DNA of 6,142 nt from an uncultured Bacteroidales bacterium (GCA_946406095.1 CAMJJO010000107.1:1-6142); one strand, 5' to 3'; shown: positions 1 to 6,142, numbered from the stretch's first letter. Notes: generated by a model from the sequence alone, not told the origin. Numbers and translations: made by a program.

Positions 1-1083
1 ATAGTGTCGGCGGAGGCGAGTGCGAGCGGGAGGCCGATGATATGGAAGCAGCGGGATGCGAACGCTCCGTTCAATACGGTGGCGCACCTGCAGGGCGAGA
101 AATACGCCTATACCGCACTGCTGCCTTCCCAGAAGGCTGACAAGCGTGCCTACGCGGGAATCAATGAGGTGGGATTCGCCATCGCGAACAACCTTTCCTA
201 TAATCTGAGGCCGGATTCCCTCGGCTTCGACACCAACAACGGAGAGATGATGGCCCGGGCGCTTGGCTGCTGCCGGACGGTGGACGATTTTCTGGCGTTG
301 CTGGATTCCACGCCTGCTCCCAGATGCGTCAGTGCCAATTTTGCAGTGATAGATGCCTTCGGCGGGGCGGCCTACATAGAGGCTTCCGATACATCCTATG
401 TGCGCTACGACGTGCCTAAGGGAGGGTATCTTTTCCGTACCAACTATTCGCTTTCCGGGGATGAAGGCCGCGGAAAAGGTTTCGCGCGCTATGCCACCAT
501 GGAGGAACTGATGGCCCGCCGTGCCGGAAAGGGCCTCAGGCCCCGACGCAGTTTCACCCCCGCGTTCTTCATGCGCACCGGCCGTTCGTTCGTGAATGTG
601 CTGAACGGGGGAGATGCCCTCTGCTGCAAGCGCGGCGGATATCTTTACGATCACGATTTCATCCCTCGCAGCAGCACTACCTCTTCCGTGGTCATCGAGG
701 GCATCGGGGCTGGTGAGCGCCCGGATGCCGGTGTGATGTGGTGCGCAGTAGGGAATACCCCTTGCAGTTACGCCATCCCGGTTTGGCTCTCCGCAGGAGA
801 AGAGATAGCTTCGCCTGTCTGTGGAGATGCTCCTGCCTGCCGTCTTGCAACGGATTTGAGGAAGTCTCTCAGCACTCTGGACTGGCCGGGATATTCCAAA
901 TATCTGGATGTCAAAGCTTTGCGCCGTGTGCTTAAAGCGGTGCGCAAGGCGGAACGCCGTGAGCTGAAACTTGGCCGAAAGCTGGAAAAGCGCCTTCGCG
1001 TGGCATTCGATGCTTCTGCCGTGGCTGAATATAACGCCGGTGCAGCAGCCCGTTTCGAAGAATTCAAAAACTCTGTATTATGA
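1..1083 (+). CDS. C45-type Ntn-hydrolase (acyl-CoA:6-APA acyltransferase-like), 5'-truncated by the window
   Basis: Members of this family are self-processing N-terminal-nucleophile hydrolases that cut or exchange linear amide (N-acyl) bonds. The reading frame is open from the first base (ATA codon), so the gene begins upstream; the GTG at 4 is not a convincing start. Visible family hallmarks, numbered from the codon at 4, are GRPMIWKQRD (residues 9-18), the beta-strand SANFAVID (110-117) followed by AAYIEA, RTNYS (145-149), and STTSSVVIEG (224-233) followed by WCAVGNTPCSYAIPVW (246-261). In relatives the N-terminal cysteine nucleophile sits a few residues before the IVSAEAS strand, so here it should lie just off the window and cannot be verified. 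The C-terminal tail (about 300-355) is a charged, probably helical stretch. The stop overlaps the next start as ATGA, which suggests translational coupling. Substrate is unknown; linear-amide or bile-salt hydrolase-like (C59) relatives are the alternative, but the GRPMIWKQRD start fits C45 better. Confidence 0.8.
   Translation: MVSAEASASGRPMIWKQRDANAPFNTVAHLQGEKYAYTALLPSQKADKRAYAGINEVGFAIANNLSYNLRPDSLGFDTNNGEMMARALGCCRTVDDFLALLDSTPAPRCVSANFAVIDAFGGAAYIEASDTSYVRYDVPKGGYLFRTNYSLSGDEGRGKGFARYATMEELMARRAGKGLRPRRSFTPAFFMRTGRSFVNVLNGGDALCCKRGGYLYDHDFIPRSSTTSSVVIEGIGAGERPDAGVMWCAVGNTPCSYAIPVWLSAGEEIASPVCGDAPACRLATDLRKSLSTLDWPGYSKYLDVKALRRVLKAVRKAERRELKLGRKLEKRLRVAFDASAVAEYNAGAAARFEEFKNSVL
1080..1083 (+). 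other. ATGA stop-start overlap (translational coupling)
   Basis: The TGA ending the hydrolase (1081-1083) shares bases with the ATG of the symporter (1080-1082). No Shine-Dalgarno-like purine run lies at a proper distance: the nearest GAAG is about 20 bases upstream. Re-initiation by ribosomes finishing the hydrolase is therefore the likely way the symporter is translated, which ties the two proteins in expression. Confidence 0.8.
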
Positions 1084-2414
1084 CTTTTACGCCCTGGACC
1101 CTGCTGATCGATGTCGGACTGATTTCCCTGCTGCTTCTGCTGGGGAAGTTCCTCCGTGCAAAAGTGCGGTTGATCCAGAGGCTGTTCATACCTCCGAGCC
1201 TGATTGCCGGCCTGTTCGGCCTGGTGCTTGGCCCGGAACTCCTGGGCTGGCTTCCTCTTTCCGGAAGCCTCGGCACCTACGCCGGAATCCTCATTGCGCT
1301 GGTATTCAGCTGCATACCCCTCACTTCCGCTGGCAAGAAGTCGTCTGACGGACACTCCCGTGTGGGGCGGATGTGGGCGTATTCCCAGGCCGGAATGCTG
1401 CTGCAGTGGGCTCTTGGCGGTGCGCTTGGCCTGTGGATCCTCAGTAAGATCTGGCCTGTCAACGGAGCTTTCGGCCTTTCGATGCCTGCAGGTTTCTGCG
1501 GCGGACACGGCACTGCCGCGGCCATAGGGGAATCCTTCGCCAACTACGGCGTGGAGGAGATGCAATCTCTCGCCATGACCGCCGCCACCGTCGGAATCAT
1601 CGCTTCCGTGGTGATAGGCATGTGGCTGATAACCTGGGGCGCGGAACACGGAAAAACCAAATTCCTCTGCGCATACGAATCGCTGGCGCCCGAACTCCGG
1701 ACCGGAATCCTGCCTCCGGACAAACGCACCAGCATGGGTCTCGCATCCTTCTCTGCCATCTCCCTGGACTCCATGACCTTCAATTTCGCCATGGTGGCGC
1801 TGATTGCTCTGGGAGGCTATGGGCTGGCGAAACTCATCTCCTGGCTGTGGCCGGCGCTGATGCTTCCGGTATTCAGCTGCGCTTTTATCGTAGGCCTTCT
1901 GGTCCGCTGGTTCCTGAGGCGGGTGAAGGTGGAGGAGCATCTCTCCAAACCCATCATCGGGCACCTCAGCGGGGCCTTTACTGATTATCTGGTGGCCTTC
2001 GGGGTGGCTTCTATCAAGCTGGAGGTGGTAGGTCGTTACATAGTGCCGCTGCTGATACTGCTGGCGGTCGGGCTGCTGCTGACACTGTTCTACGTGTTCT
2101 GGGTGGGCGCGCGGATACATCGCACCTATCCCTTCGAGAAGTCGATTTTCACCTGGGGATGGTTCACCGGCACAATGGCGATGGGAATAGCCCTGCTGCG
2201 CATTACCGACCCCGAAAGCAAGAGCGGATGCCTGGACGACTACGCCTTTGCCTATCTGTATATCGCGCCCGTGGAGATTGCACTTGTGTCGCTCTCTCCT
2301 CTGGCTTTCGCTTACGGCCTTGGCTGGCTCTTCGTGGGGCTTTGCGCCTTGCTGGGTATCGGCATTCTGTTATTTGCGGGTTTCCGCGGCTGGATGGCGC
2401 GGCCGGAAAGCTAG
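1080..2414 (+). CDS. gltS: Sodium/glutamate symporter, GltS (ESS) family
   Basis: This is an inner-membrane Na+-coupled carrier of the glutamate:Na+ symporter (ESS) family, which imports glutamate. The 444-residue protein is slightly longer than the roughly 400 residues of E. coli GltS. It is almost entirely hydrophobic helices and shows the family's inverted two-half layout. The first half has FIPPSLIAGLFGLVLGPE (36-53), LGTYAGILIALVFSCIP (64-80) and the re-entrant loop GFCGGHGTAAAIG (138-150). The second half carries the matching loop TWGWFTGTMAMGIALLRITDP (358-378) between helix groups. A hydrophilic cytoplasmic-type stretch lies at about 186-222. It starts inside the stop codon of the upstream hydrolase and ends 21 bases before the start of the amidohydrolase-peptidase, so all three probably share one transcript. 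The family call is firm; glutamate as the actual substrate is by homology only, and a related dicarboxylate or amino acid is possible. Confidence 0.92.
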   Translation: MTFTPWTLLIDVGLISLLLLLGKFLRAKVRLIQRLFIPPSLIAGLFGLVLGPELLGWLPLSGSLGTYAGILIALVFSCIPLTSAGKKSSDGHSRVGRMWAYSQAGMLLQWALGGALGLWILSKIWPVNGAFGLSMPAGFCGGHGTAAAIGESFANYGVEEMQSLAMTAATVGIIASVVIGMWLITWGAEHGKTKFLCAYESLAPELRTGILPPDKRTSMGLASFSAISLDSMTFNFAMVALIALGGYGLAKLISWLWPALMLPVFSCAFIVGLLVRWFLRRVKVEEHLSKPIIGHLSGAFTDYLVAFGVASIKLEVVGRYIVPLLILLAVGLLLTLFYVFWVGARIHRTYPFEKSIFTWGWFTGTMAMGIALLRITDPESKSGCLDDYAFAYLYIAPVEIALVSLSPLAFAYGLGWLFVGLCALLGIGILLFAGFRGWMARPES

Positions 2415-2435
2415 TTGTTGTACACTTGGATGAAT

Positions 2436-5192
2436 ATGAAAAGGTTTATTATACTATTACTGACCTGTTTGCTGGCATTGAGCCTGCAGGCGGCGAAGAA
2501 GCCGAAGGCCGACGTTGGCATCAAGTATCTGGATGCCAATTTCAAGTTGTACGACTCTCTACAGAAGCAGATATTCAATTTTGCGGAGACCGGTTACAAG
2601 GAATTCCGCAGCGCGGAGCAGTGGGCATCCTTCCTGGAGAGCCAGGGATTCAGCGTAGAGAGGGGAGTGGCGGGGATTCCAACGGCATTCGTCGCCACTT
2701 ATGGCAATGGCGGCCCCGTGATCGGGATGATGGCCGAGTATGATGCCATCGCCGGGATGAGTCAGGATACGGTGGCATATCAGAAGGTGCTGGTGCCGGG
2801 TGCTCCCGGTCATGCCTGCGGACACAATCTTCTCGGGACCGGTTCCGTGGCCGGTGCGGTTGCAACTGCCAAGTGGCTGAAGGCCAACGGCTTGAAGGGA
2901 ACGGTGAAGCTTTTCGGCTGCCCTGCCGAAGAGGGCGGAGGAGGCAAGGCCTACATGATGCGTGAGGGCGTGTTCGACGGTCTCGACGCCATGCTCGACT
3001 GGCATCCCGACACACGCAATACAGTCAACAAGGCCACCGGCCTTGCGAACGTGCAGGTGCTGTTCACCTTCAAGGGCAAATCCTCCCATGCTTCGGGTGC
3101 TCCCGAGGCAGGCCGCTCCGCTCTGGATGCAGTGGAAGCGTTCGACCATATGATGAATCTGATGCGCGAGCATGTCCCCCAGACCTCCCGCATCCACTAT
3201 GTCATAACCGATGGCGGCAAGGCTCCCAACGTGGTGCCTTCGCAGGCCAGCGTAAAGTACTATTTCCGCAGTCCTTCCCGCGAGACCGTGCAGGATATCC
3301 TTTCCCGTGCGTTGAAAGCCGCGGAAGGCGCCGCCCTTGGCACCGGCACTACGATGGAGTATGAGCTGGTGTCCGGCAACTATGAGCGCCTGCCCAATGA
3401 GGCGATGGCGGATCTGGTGATGCGTTCGCTGCAGAAGGTGGGCGGCATCAAACTGGATGCTCGCGAACTCGCTTTCGCTCAGGCGATTGCGGCCGAGTCC
3501 GGCGCGGATGCTGCGCTGATAGACCGCCTTGCCGTAGTCGTGCCTCCGGCCGATGAAGGCTATGAGGCATATGTCTCAAGCGATGTGGGGAATGTGACCT
3601 GGGCCGTGCCTACGGGGAGTTTCCGCTATGCTTGCTTTGCTCCGGGAGGAGTGGGGCACAGCTGGCAGCAGGTTTCCAGCGGTGGCACGACCATTGGCAC
3701 CAAGGGTGCGCTGGGGGCTGCCAAGGTGTTGCATCTGTCTGCTGTAGAGTTGATTACGGATGCCAAGTTGCTTGATGAGGTGCGTACGGAGTTCAGGAAG
3801 CGTCGCGGGGCGGATTTCAAGTTCGAGCCGATGATGGGGAATCGGCGTCCGCCGTTCCTGCCTGCAGCTACTCTTTCCGCCACAATGCCTGATATGCGGA
3901 CGGGCAAAGCGGACTGCTCCGCAGAAAAACCCGAAGAGGCCGGGAATGCCCCTGGTCTCCGCGTTGCTTCGCAACCCTGTACGGGAAAATGCTCCGACCA
4001 GGGGCATTCCCGGCCTCCTGTCGTCGACCTGCGTGCCGGGGGGATTCCCTCCATCGTGCCGACATCCCGGCCGACGGCGGATACTACGGGGCTGAACATC
4101 TTCCTGAAATCTTCCGCCATACAGAATCAGGCGGAATCCGGGCGTTGCTGGTATTTCGCGACTGTGAACGTGCTGCGCGGGGACTTGGAATTCTCCGTGG
4201 TCTATCCCTACTTCTGGGATATGATGGAAAAGGCGAACCTCTTCCTCGTGAGGGCTTGGGAGCATAGGAAAGAGGCTGTCGACAGCCGCTTCAACGAGAT
4301 GATCTTCCGCAGGCCTACCTGGGATGGCGGGCACTTCATGGCAGCTGTCTATCTTATTGAAAAATATGGAGTTGTGCCATCTTCGGCCATGCCTGAGACC
4401 TTCACTTCGCAGAACTCGGCGTCGCTTCTTCGCGAGCTCCGCAAGATGCTTCGCGCCTATGGTCTCAAGATGCGTACCACCACCGATCCGGAGGCTGTGC
4501 GGGCAGAGGCTCTGGCCGATGTACGCCGTGTGCTGACCGCCACCTTGGGCGAGCCCCCGGCATCCTTCAGCTTCGAAGGCCGCGAGTATACTCCGGCATC
4601 TTTCCGGGACGCATTCGTGGCACCCGGCTTGAGTGACCGCTATGTGATGCTGATGAACGATCCGCGCCTGCCCTATAATAAGATGTACCGCGTGGAGGGC
4701 TCACGTCAGGCTGCCGACGGGCAGGACTGGACCTTCCTTAATCTCCCTGTGGAGAAATTGGAGTTTTATGGCCTGGCTTCGCTCATGGGAGGAGATAAGT
4801 TCTATTTCACTGTGGATACCCTGCAGGACGCCCTGCCGGACGAAGGCGTTTACGATTCCTCACTGTTCCCTCTGGATTCGCTCCTGGGCGTGCATACAGC
4901 CATGTCCAAGGCTGAATTGTTCGATAGTCGCGACATTTCATCCGCCCATGCAATGGCTATGTGCGGGGTGCGTTACATTCCGAGGTCCGGGCTTAGTGAT
5001 ATAATTGTCGACTGGGTAGCAGAAAACTCCTTCGGGCTGGGCCGCGGTGCCGGCGGATACATCCAGATGGACGCCGAGTGGTGGCGCACCTACATGTTCC
5101 GTATGGCCGTGGACCGCAAATACGTGGTAGGTTCGCTGAAAGACTGCCTCAGCCAGACTCCCGAAGTCATTCCTTACTGGAACGTCTATTGA
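2436..5192 (+). CDS. Exported fusion: AbgB-like M20 amidohydrolase + bleomycin-hydrolase-like C1 peptidase
   Basis: One unbroken 918-residue frame holds two enzymes. Start: ATG 2436 gives a clean signal peptide (MKRF, hydrophobic 4-17, cleavage near LQA-A at 19/20); ATG 2430 would add two residues. Cys11 is not in a good lipobox. Residues about 20-473 are an M20D amidohydrolase of p-aminobenzoyl-glutamate hydrolase B (AbgB) type, a metallo-enzyme splitting acyl-amino-acid amides. The expected metal ligands are visible: C128 and H130 in GHACGHNLLG, E165/E166 in PAEEGGGG, H190 in DWHPD, and H408 in GVGHSWQ. The lid domain is about 205-320. GNRRPP (468-473) resembles the usual family C-terminus. 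A linker of about 80 residues (474-552) contains a palindromic element. Residues about 553-918 are a bleomycin hydrolase/PepC-type cysteine peptidase with Q565, C571 (SGRCWYF), H838 (SSAHAM) and N864 (VAENSFG). Short losses are apparent after C571 and at the C-terminus. The protein is probably periplasmic. No internal stop or frameshift was seen. Confidence 0.88.
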   Translation: MKRFIILLLTCLLALSLQAAKKPKADVGIKYLDANFKLYDSLQKQIFNFAETGYKEFRSAEQWASFLESQGFSVERGVAGIPTAFVATYGNGGPVIGMMAEYDAIAGMSQDTVAYQKVLVPGAPGHACGHNLLGTGSVAGAVATAKWLKANGLKGTVKLFGCPAEEGGGGKAYMMREGVFDGLDAMLDWHPDTRNTVNKATGLANVQVLFTFKGKSSHASGAPEAGRSALDAVEAFDHMMNLMREHVPQTSRIHYVITDGGKAPNVVPSQASVKYYFRSPSRETVQDILSRALKAAEGAALGTGTTMEYELVSGNYERLPNEAMADLVMRSLQKVGGIKLDARELAFAQAIAAESGADAALIDRLAVVVPPADEGYEAYVSSDVGNVTWAVPTGSFRYACFAPGGVGHSWQQVSSGGTTIGTKGALGAAKVLHLSAVELITDAKLLDEVRTEFRKRRGADFKFEPMMGNRRPPFLPAATLSATMPDMRTGKADCSAEKPEEAGNAPGLRVASQPCTGKCSDQGHSRPPVVDLRAGGIPSIVPTSRPTADTTGLNIFLKSSAIQNQAESGRCWYFATVNVLRGDLEFSVVYPYFWDMMEKANLFLVRAWEHRKEAVDSRFNEMIFRRPTWDGGHFMAAVYLIEKYGVVPSSAMPETFTSQNSASLLRELRKMLRAYGLKMRTTTDPEAVRAEALADVRRVLTATLGEPPASFSFEGREYTPASFRDAFVAPGLSDRYVMLMNDPRLPYNKMYRVEGSRQAADGQDWTFLNLPVEKLEFYGLASLMGGDKFYFTVDTLQDALPDEGVYDSSLFPLDSLLGVHTAMSKAELFDSRDISSAHAMAMCGVRYIPRSGLSDIIVDWVAENSFGLGRGAGGYIQMDAEWWRTYMFRMAVDRKYVVGSLKDCLSQTPEVIPYWNVY
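3909..3922 (+). repeat. Short hairpin upstream of the large palindrome
   Basis: GCGGA (3909-3913) and TCCGC (3918-3922) form a 5-bp stem with a CTGC loop, 13 bases before the 22-bp inverted repeat. It could be part of a larger structured element spanning the linker, or chance in GC-rich DNA. Confidence 0.4.
3936..4017 (+). repeat. Perfect 22-bp inverted repeat with 38-nt loop, inside the domain linker
   Basis: The left arm 3936-3957 (beginning GAGGCCGGGAATGCCCC) is exactly complementary to the right arm 3996-4017 (ending GGGGCATTCCCGGCCTC), with no mismatch. The loop 3958-3995 contains a small hairpin, GTTGC-TTC-GCAAC (3963-3975). The element starts on a codon boundary of the fusion gene (residue 501) and encodes a Gly/Pro/Cys-containing linker with no similarity that I recognise. 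Reading all six frames, none has a stop across these 82 bases. No target-site duplication is visible (CGAA before, CTGT after), and the arms do not match integron attC core motifs. Candidates are a palindromic repeat inserted into coding DNA, a REP/MITE-like element, or a former intergenic hairpin absorbed by gene fusion. Confidence 0.9.
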
Positions 5193-5197
5193 TCCAT

Positions 5198-5241
5198 ACT
5201 CCGGTCCGCCGTCGGTCATCGCCTTGGGCGCTCTCCGGAGT
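5198..5241 (+). terminator. Weak candidate terminator after the fusion gene
   Basis: ACTCCGG (5198-5204) and CCGGAGT (5235-5241) form a perfect 7-bp inverted repeat beginning six bases after the stop. A small CGCC/GGCG stem (5220-5230) lies within the 30-base loop. No T-run follows (CAGATCTTTCC), so it is a poor intrinsic terminator, though it sits where the operon would be expected to end and where base composition drops. Confidence 0.25.
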
Positions 5242-5277
5242 CAGATCTTTCCAAAACCGGGCATTTTGCATACAACG

Positions 5278-5296
5278 TCATCATAAGAAATGATGA
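5278..5296. promoter_or_regulatory. AT-rich palindrome, possible operator
   Basis: TCATCAT (5278-5284) and ATGATGA (5290-5296) are perfect inverted arms around AAGAA. The palindrome lies in the intergenic gap, about 60 bases before the membrane-protein ATG. Its size, symmetry and AT-richness resemble a dimeric-regulator site more than a terminator, since no T-tract follows. The binding protein is unknown. Confidence 0.35.
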
Positions 5297-5325
5297 GTGA
5301 TTATCTTCGGAGTGGGATTGCGATG

Positions 5326-5333
5326 TATCTTTA
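5326..5333 (+). promoter_or_regulatory. Possible Bacteroidota-type -7 promoter element
   Basis: TATCTTTA matches the Bacteroides -7 consensus TAnnTTTG at 5 of its 6 specified bases and lies 24 bases before the ATG at 5357. No matching TTTG is found at the expected -33 distance. A second near-match, TATCTTCG, is at 5302-5309. A promoter somewhere in 5260-5345 is likely given the change of transcription unit, but the exact element is uncertain. Confidence 0.2.
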
Positions 5334-5356
5334 TAGTTAGAAAGCAACAATATAAC

Positions 5357-6103
5357 ATGAAACATTTCGAATGGTCATCCCGCTCTGCGTCATCAGCAAA
5401 AACCATTGCCAAGGAAGTCTTTCTGCCATTGGCCGGTATTCTAGGAATAACCGCTTTGCTGGTAGCAATCCTATATGCATGCATCGAGTTCGGAAAGGGC
5501 TTGACTCCAGTGATTCCCGTGCACGTCGATGACGGCGAGACGGTGGATCCTAACCCTTTACGATTTGCATTTATGCTGATAGGCTTTGCCCTTTCGTTTG
5601 TTCTTGCGGCAATTTCTGAACATAAAGGGCGGCAGGGGCGCACATTCCCTGCGTTCTGGTGGGGATATGCCGGAGGAACCCTGTTGTGGCAGTCGGTAGG
5701 GGAATGTGCCTGGCACTTCAGTATCCGAAACGAAGATTACTTGATGTGTTTCCCTCATATTGAAGGTGCATCGGCGATATTCATGGTTCTTGTCGTAACC
5801 ATATTTCTAATCTATTGTTACGAAAGAAAGGCTTTTGGCTGGGGTGTATGGGTGTTTGTGCTTTCATTTGTCGGTAACTGGTTCGGACACTTTATACAGA
5901 TAGGCTCCTACCCGATTGTAAGCAGCTTGATGGAAGAACGTGCCTGGTTCCAGTTGACCGGCGCTGTAATTGGAAGCCTGACTTGCCTGGCGGCGATTCT
6001 TCTTGGCGTTTTCTCTGCGCGCGACACCAAAGCCCGACTCTGTACCAGCCTGATGCTTTATTTCGGACTCGGAATCATCGTCACAGGTGTCGCCGGACTC
6101 TGA
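5357..6103 (+). CDS. Multi-pass membrane protein of unknown function
   Basis: I do not recognise this 248-residue protein. It has about seven predicted membrane segments: 21-43, 68-87, 100-120, 139-154, 160-182, 200-220 and 227-247. A polar loop (44-67, acidic VHVDDGETVDP) follows the first segment, and a basic loop (SEHKGRQGR, 87-95) the second. Polar residues lie within or beside membrane spans: E116 and H120 in WQSVGECAWHF, and H178 in NWFGHFIQIGSYP. These could line a site or bind a ligand, but no known motif is evident. ATG 5357 is preferred because it gives a polar, Ser-rich cytoplasmic start before the first span; the frame is open back to an ATG at 5297, which would add 20 residues of poor quality. 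It has its own upstream gap with regulatory-looking palindromes and lower GC (22 of 60 bases at 5761-5820) than the upstream genes (39 of 60 at 3301-3360), so it is probably not part of the upstream operon. Confidence 0.75.
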   Translation: MKHFEWSSRSASSAKTIAKEVFLPLAGILGITALLVAILYACIEFGKGLTPVIPVHVDDGETVDPNPLRFAFMLIGFALSFVLAAISEHKGRQGRTFPAFWWGYAGGTLLWQSVGECAWHFSIRNEDYLMCFPHIEGASAIFMVLVVTIFLIYCYERKAFGWGVWVFVLSFVGNWFGHFIQIGSYPIVSSLMEERAWFQLTGAVIGSLTCLAAILLGVFSARDTKARLCTSLMLYFGLGIIVTGVAGL

Positions 6104-6121
6104 TCAGTGCCCGAACAATAA

Positions 6122-6142
6122 GTCTGGCTACAGCAGCCGGAC
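6122..6142 (+). terminator. Hairpin after the membrane-protein gene, cut by the window end
   Basis: GTCTGGCT (6122-6129) pairs with AGCCGGAC (6135-6142) through 8 bp including one G-U wobble, around an ACAGC loop, 18 bases after the stop at 6101-6103. Position and shape fit an intrinsic terminator stem, but any T-run would lie beyond the window. Confidence 0.5.

Noticed and set aside
531..545. Small GGGCC/GGCCC hairpin in the hydrolase gene
   Set aside because: A 5-bp GC stem inside coding sequence is expected by chance at this base composition.
768..2120. Long reverse-strand open frame of 450 codons opposite the symporter
   Set aside because: Its translation is Gln/His/Arg-rich with no recognisable domain, and it overlaps two well-supported + strand genes. 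It is a typical shadow frame in GC-rich coding DNA.
2415..2435. TTG codon at 2415 as start of the fusion gene
   Set aside because: It would add a polar and aromatic lead (starting immediately after the symporter stop) before the signal peptide. The ATG at 2436, or at 2430, places the KR pair correctly ahead of the hydrophobic core.
2436..2500. Lipoprotein signal with Cys11 as lipidation site
   Set aside because: The residues before the cysteine (LLT) are a poor lipobox, and hydrophobic residues continue after it to an ordinary signal-peptidase-type LQA-A site.
3936..4017. Integron attC site or small insertion sequence
   Set aside because: There are no GTTRRRY-type core sites, no room for a transposase, and no flanking target duplication, so only a palindromic repeat can be claimed.
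3576..4334. Overlapping reverse-strand open frames across the fusion junction (also 3626-4120 and 3868-4065)
   Set aside because: All three reverse frames are open here, partly because of the palindrome. None shows a domain or plausible start context, and the forward frame continues with catalytic motifs on both sides.
5297..5356. ATG at 5297 as start of the membrane protein
   Set aside because: The 20 extra residues overlap the regulatory-looking AT-rich region and the candidate promoter. ATG 5357 gives a normal N-terminus before the first membrane span.

Overview
The window looks like chromosomal DNA of a high-GC member of the Bacteroidota, probably a gut-type Bacteroidales relative. This is inferred from the protein families, the absence of clear Shine-Dalgarno sequences before any start, and tight gene packing. 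No rRNA, tRNA, CRISPR array, transposase or phage gene is visible. The taxonomic call is moderate at best because no marker gene is present.

Layout: four genes, all on the + strand. (1) Positions 1-1083 hold the 3' part of an Ntn-hydrolase of the acyl-CoA:6-APA acyltransferase / C45 peptidase type; its catalytic N-terminus lies just outside the window. (2) Positions 1080-2414 encode a sodium/glutamate symporter (GltS, ESS family) whose ATG overlaps the previous stop as ATGA. (3) Positions 2436-5192 encode one continuous 918-residue exported protein joining an AbgB-like M20 amidohydrolase to a bleomycin-hydrolase / PepC-like C1 cysteine peptidase. (4) After a 164-base AT-richer gap, positions 5357-6103 encode a 248-residue multi-pass membrane protein that I do not recognise; its base composition is clearly lower in GC.

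Genes 1-3 are so closely packed that they very probably form one operon. An amide-bond hydrolase, a glutamate transporter, and an exported amidohydrolase fused to a peptidase suggest salvage of amide-linked or peptide-linked amino acids (glutamate conjugates are the obvious candidate), with release outside the inner membrane followed by Na+-coupled uptake. This is inference from gene content.

The most unusual structure is the fusion junction in gene 3. Between the two enzyme domains lies an 82-base palindromic element (3936-4017) with perfect 22-bp arms, lying in frame and free of stops in all six reading frames. It resembles a protein-inserted palindromic element or a leftover intergenic repeat, and may be connected with how the two genes became one. 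The peptidase half has the whole catalytic set, but seems to lack a short segment after the nucleophile and most of the C-terminal arm that usually limits this family to aminopeptidase activity.
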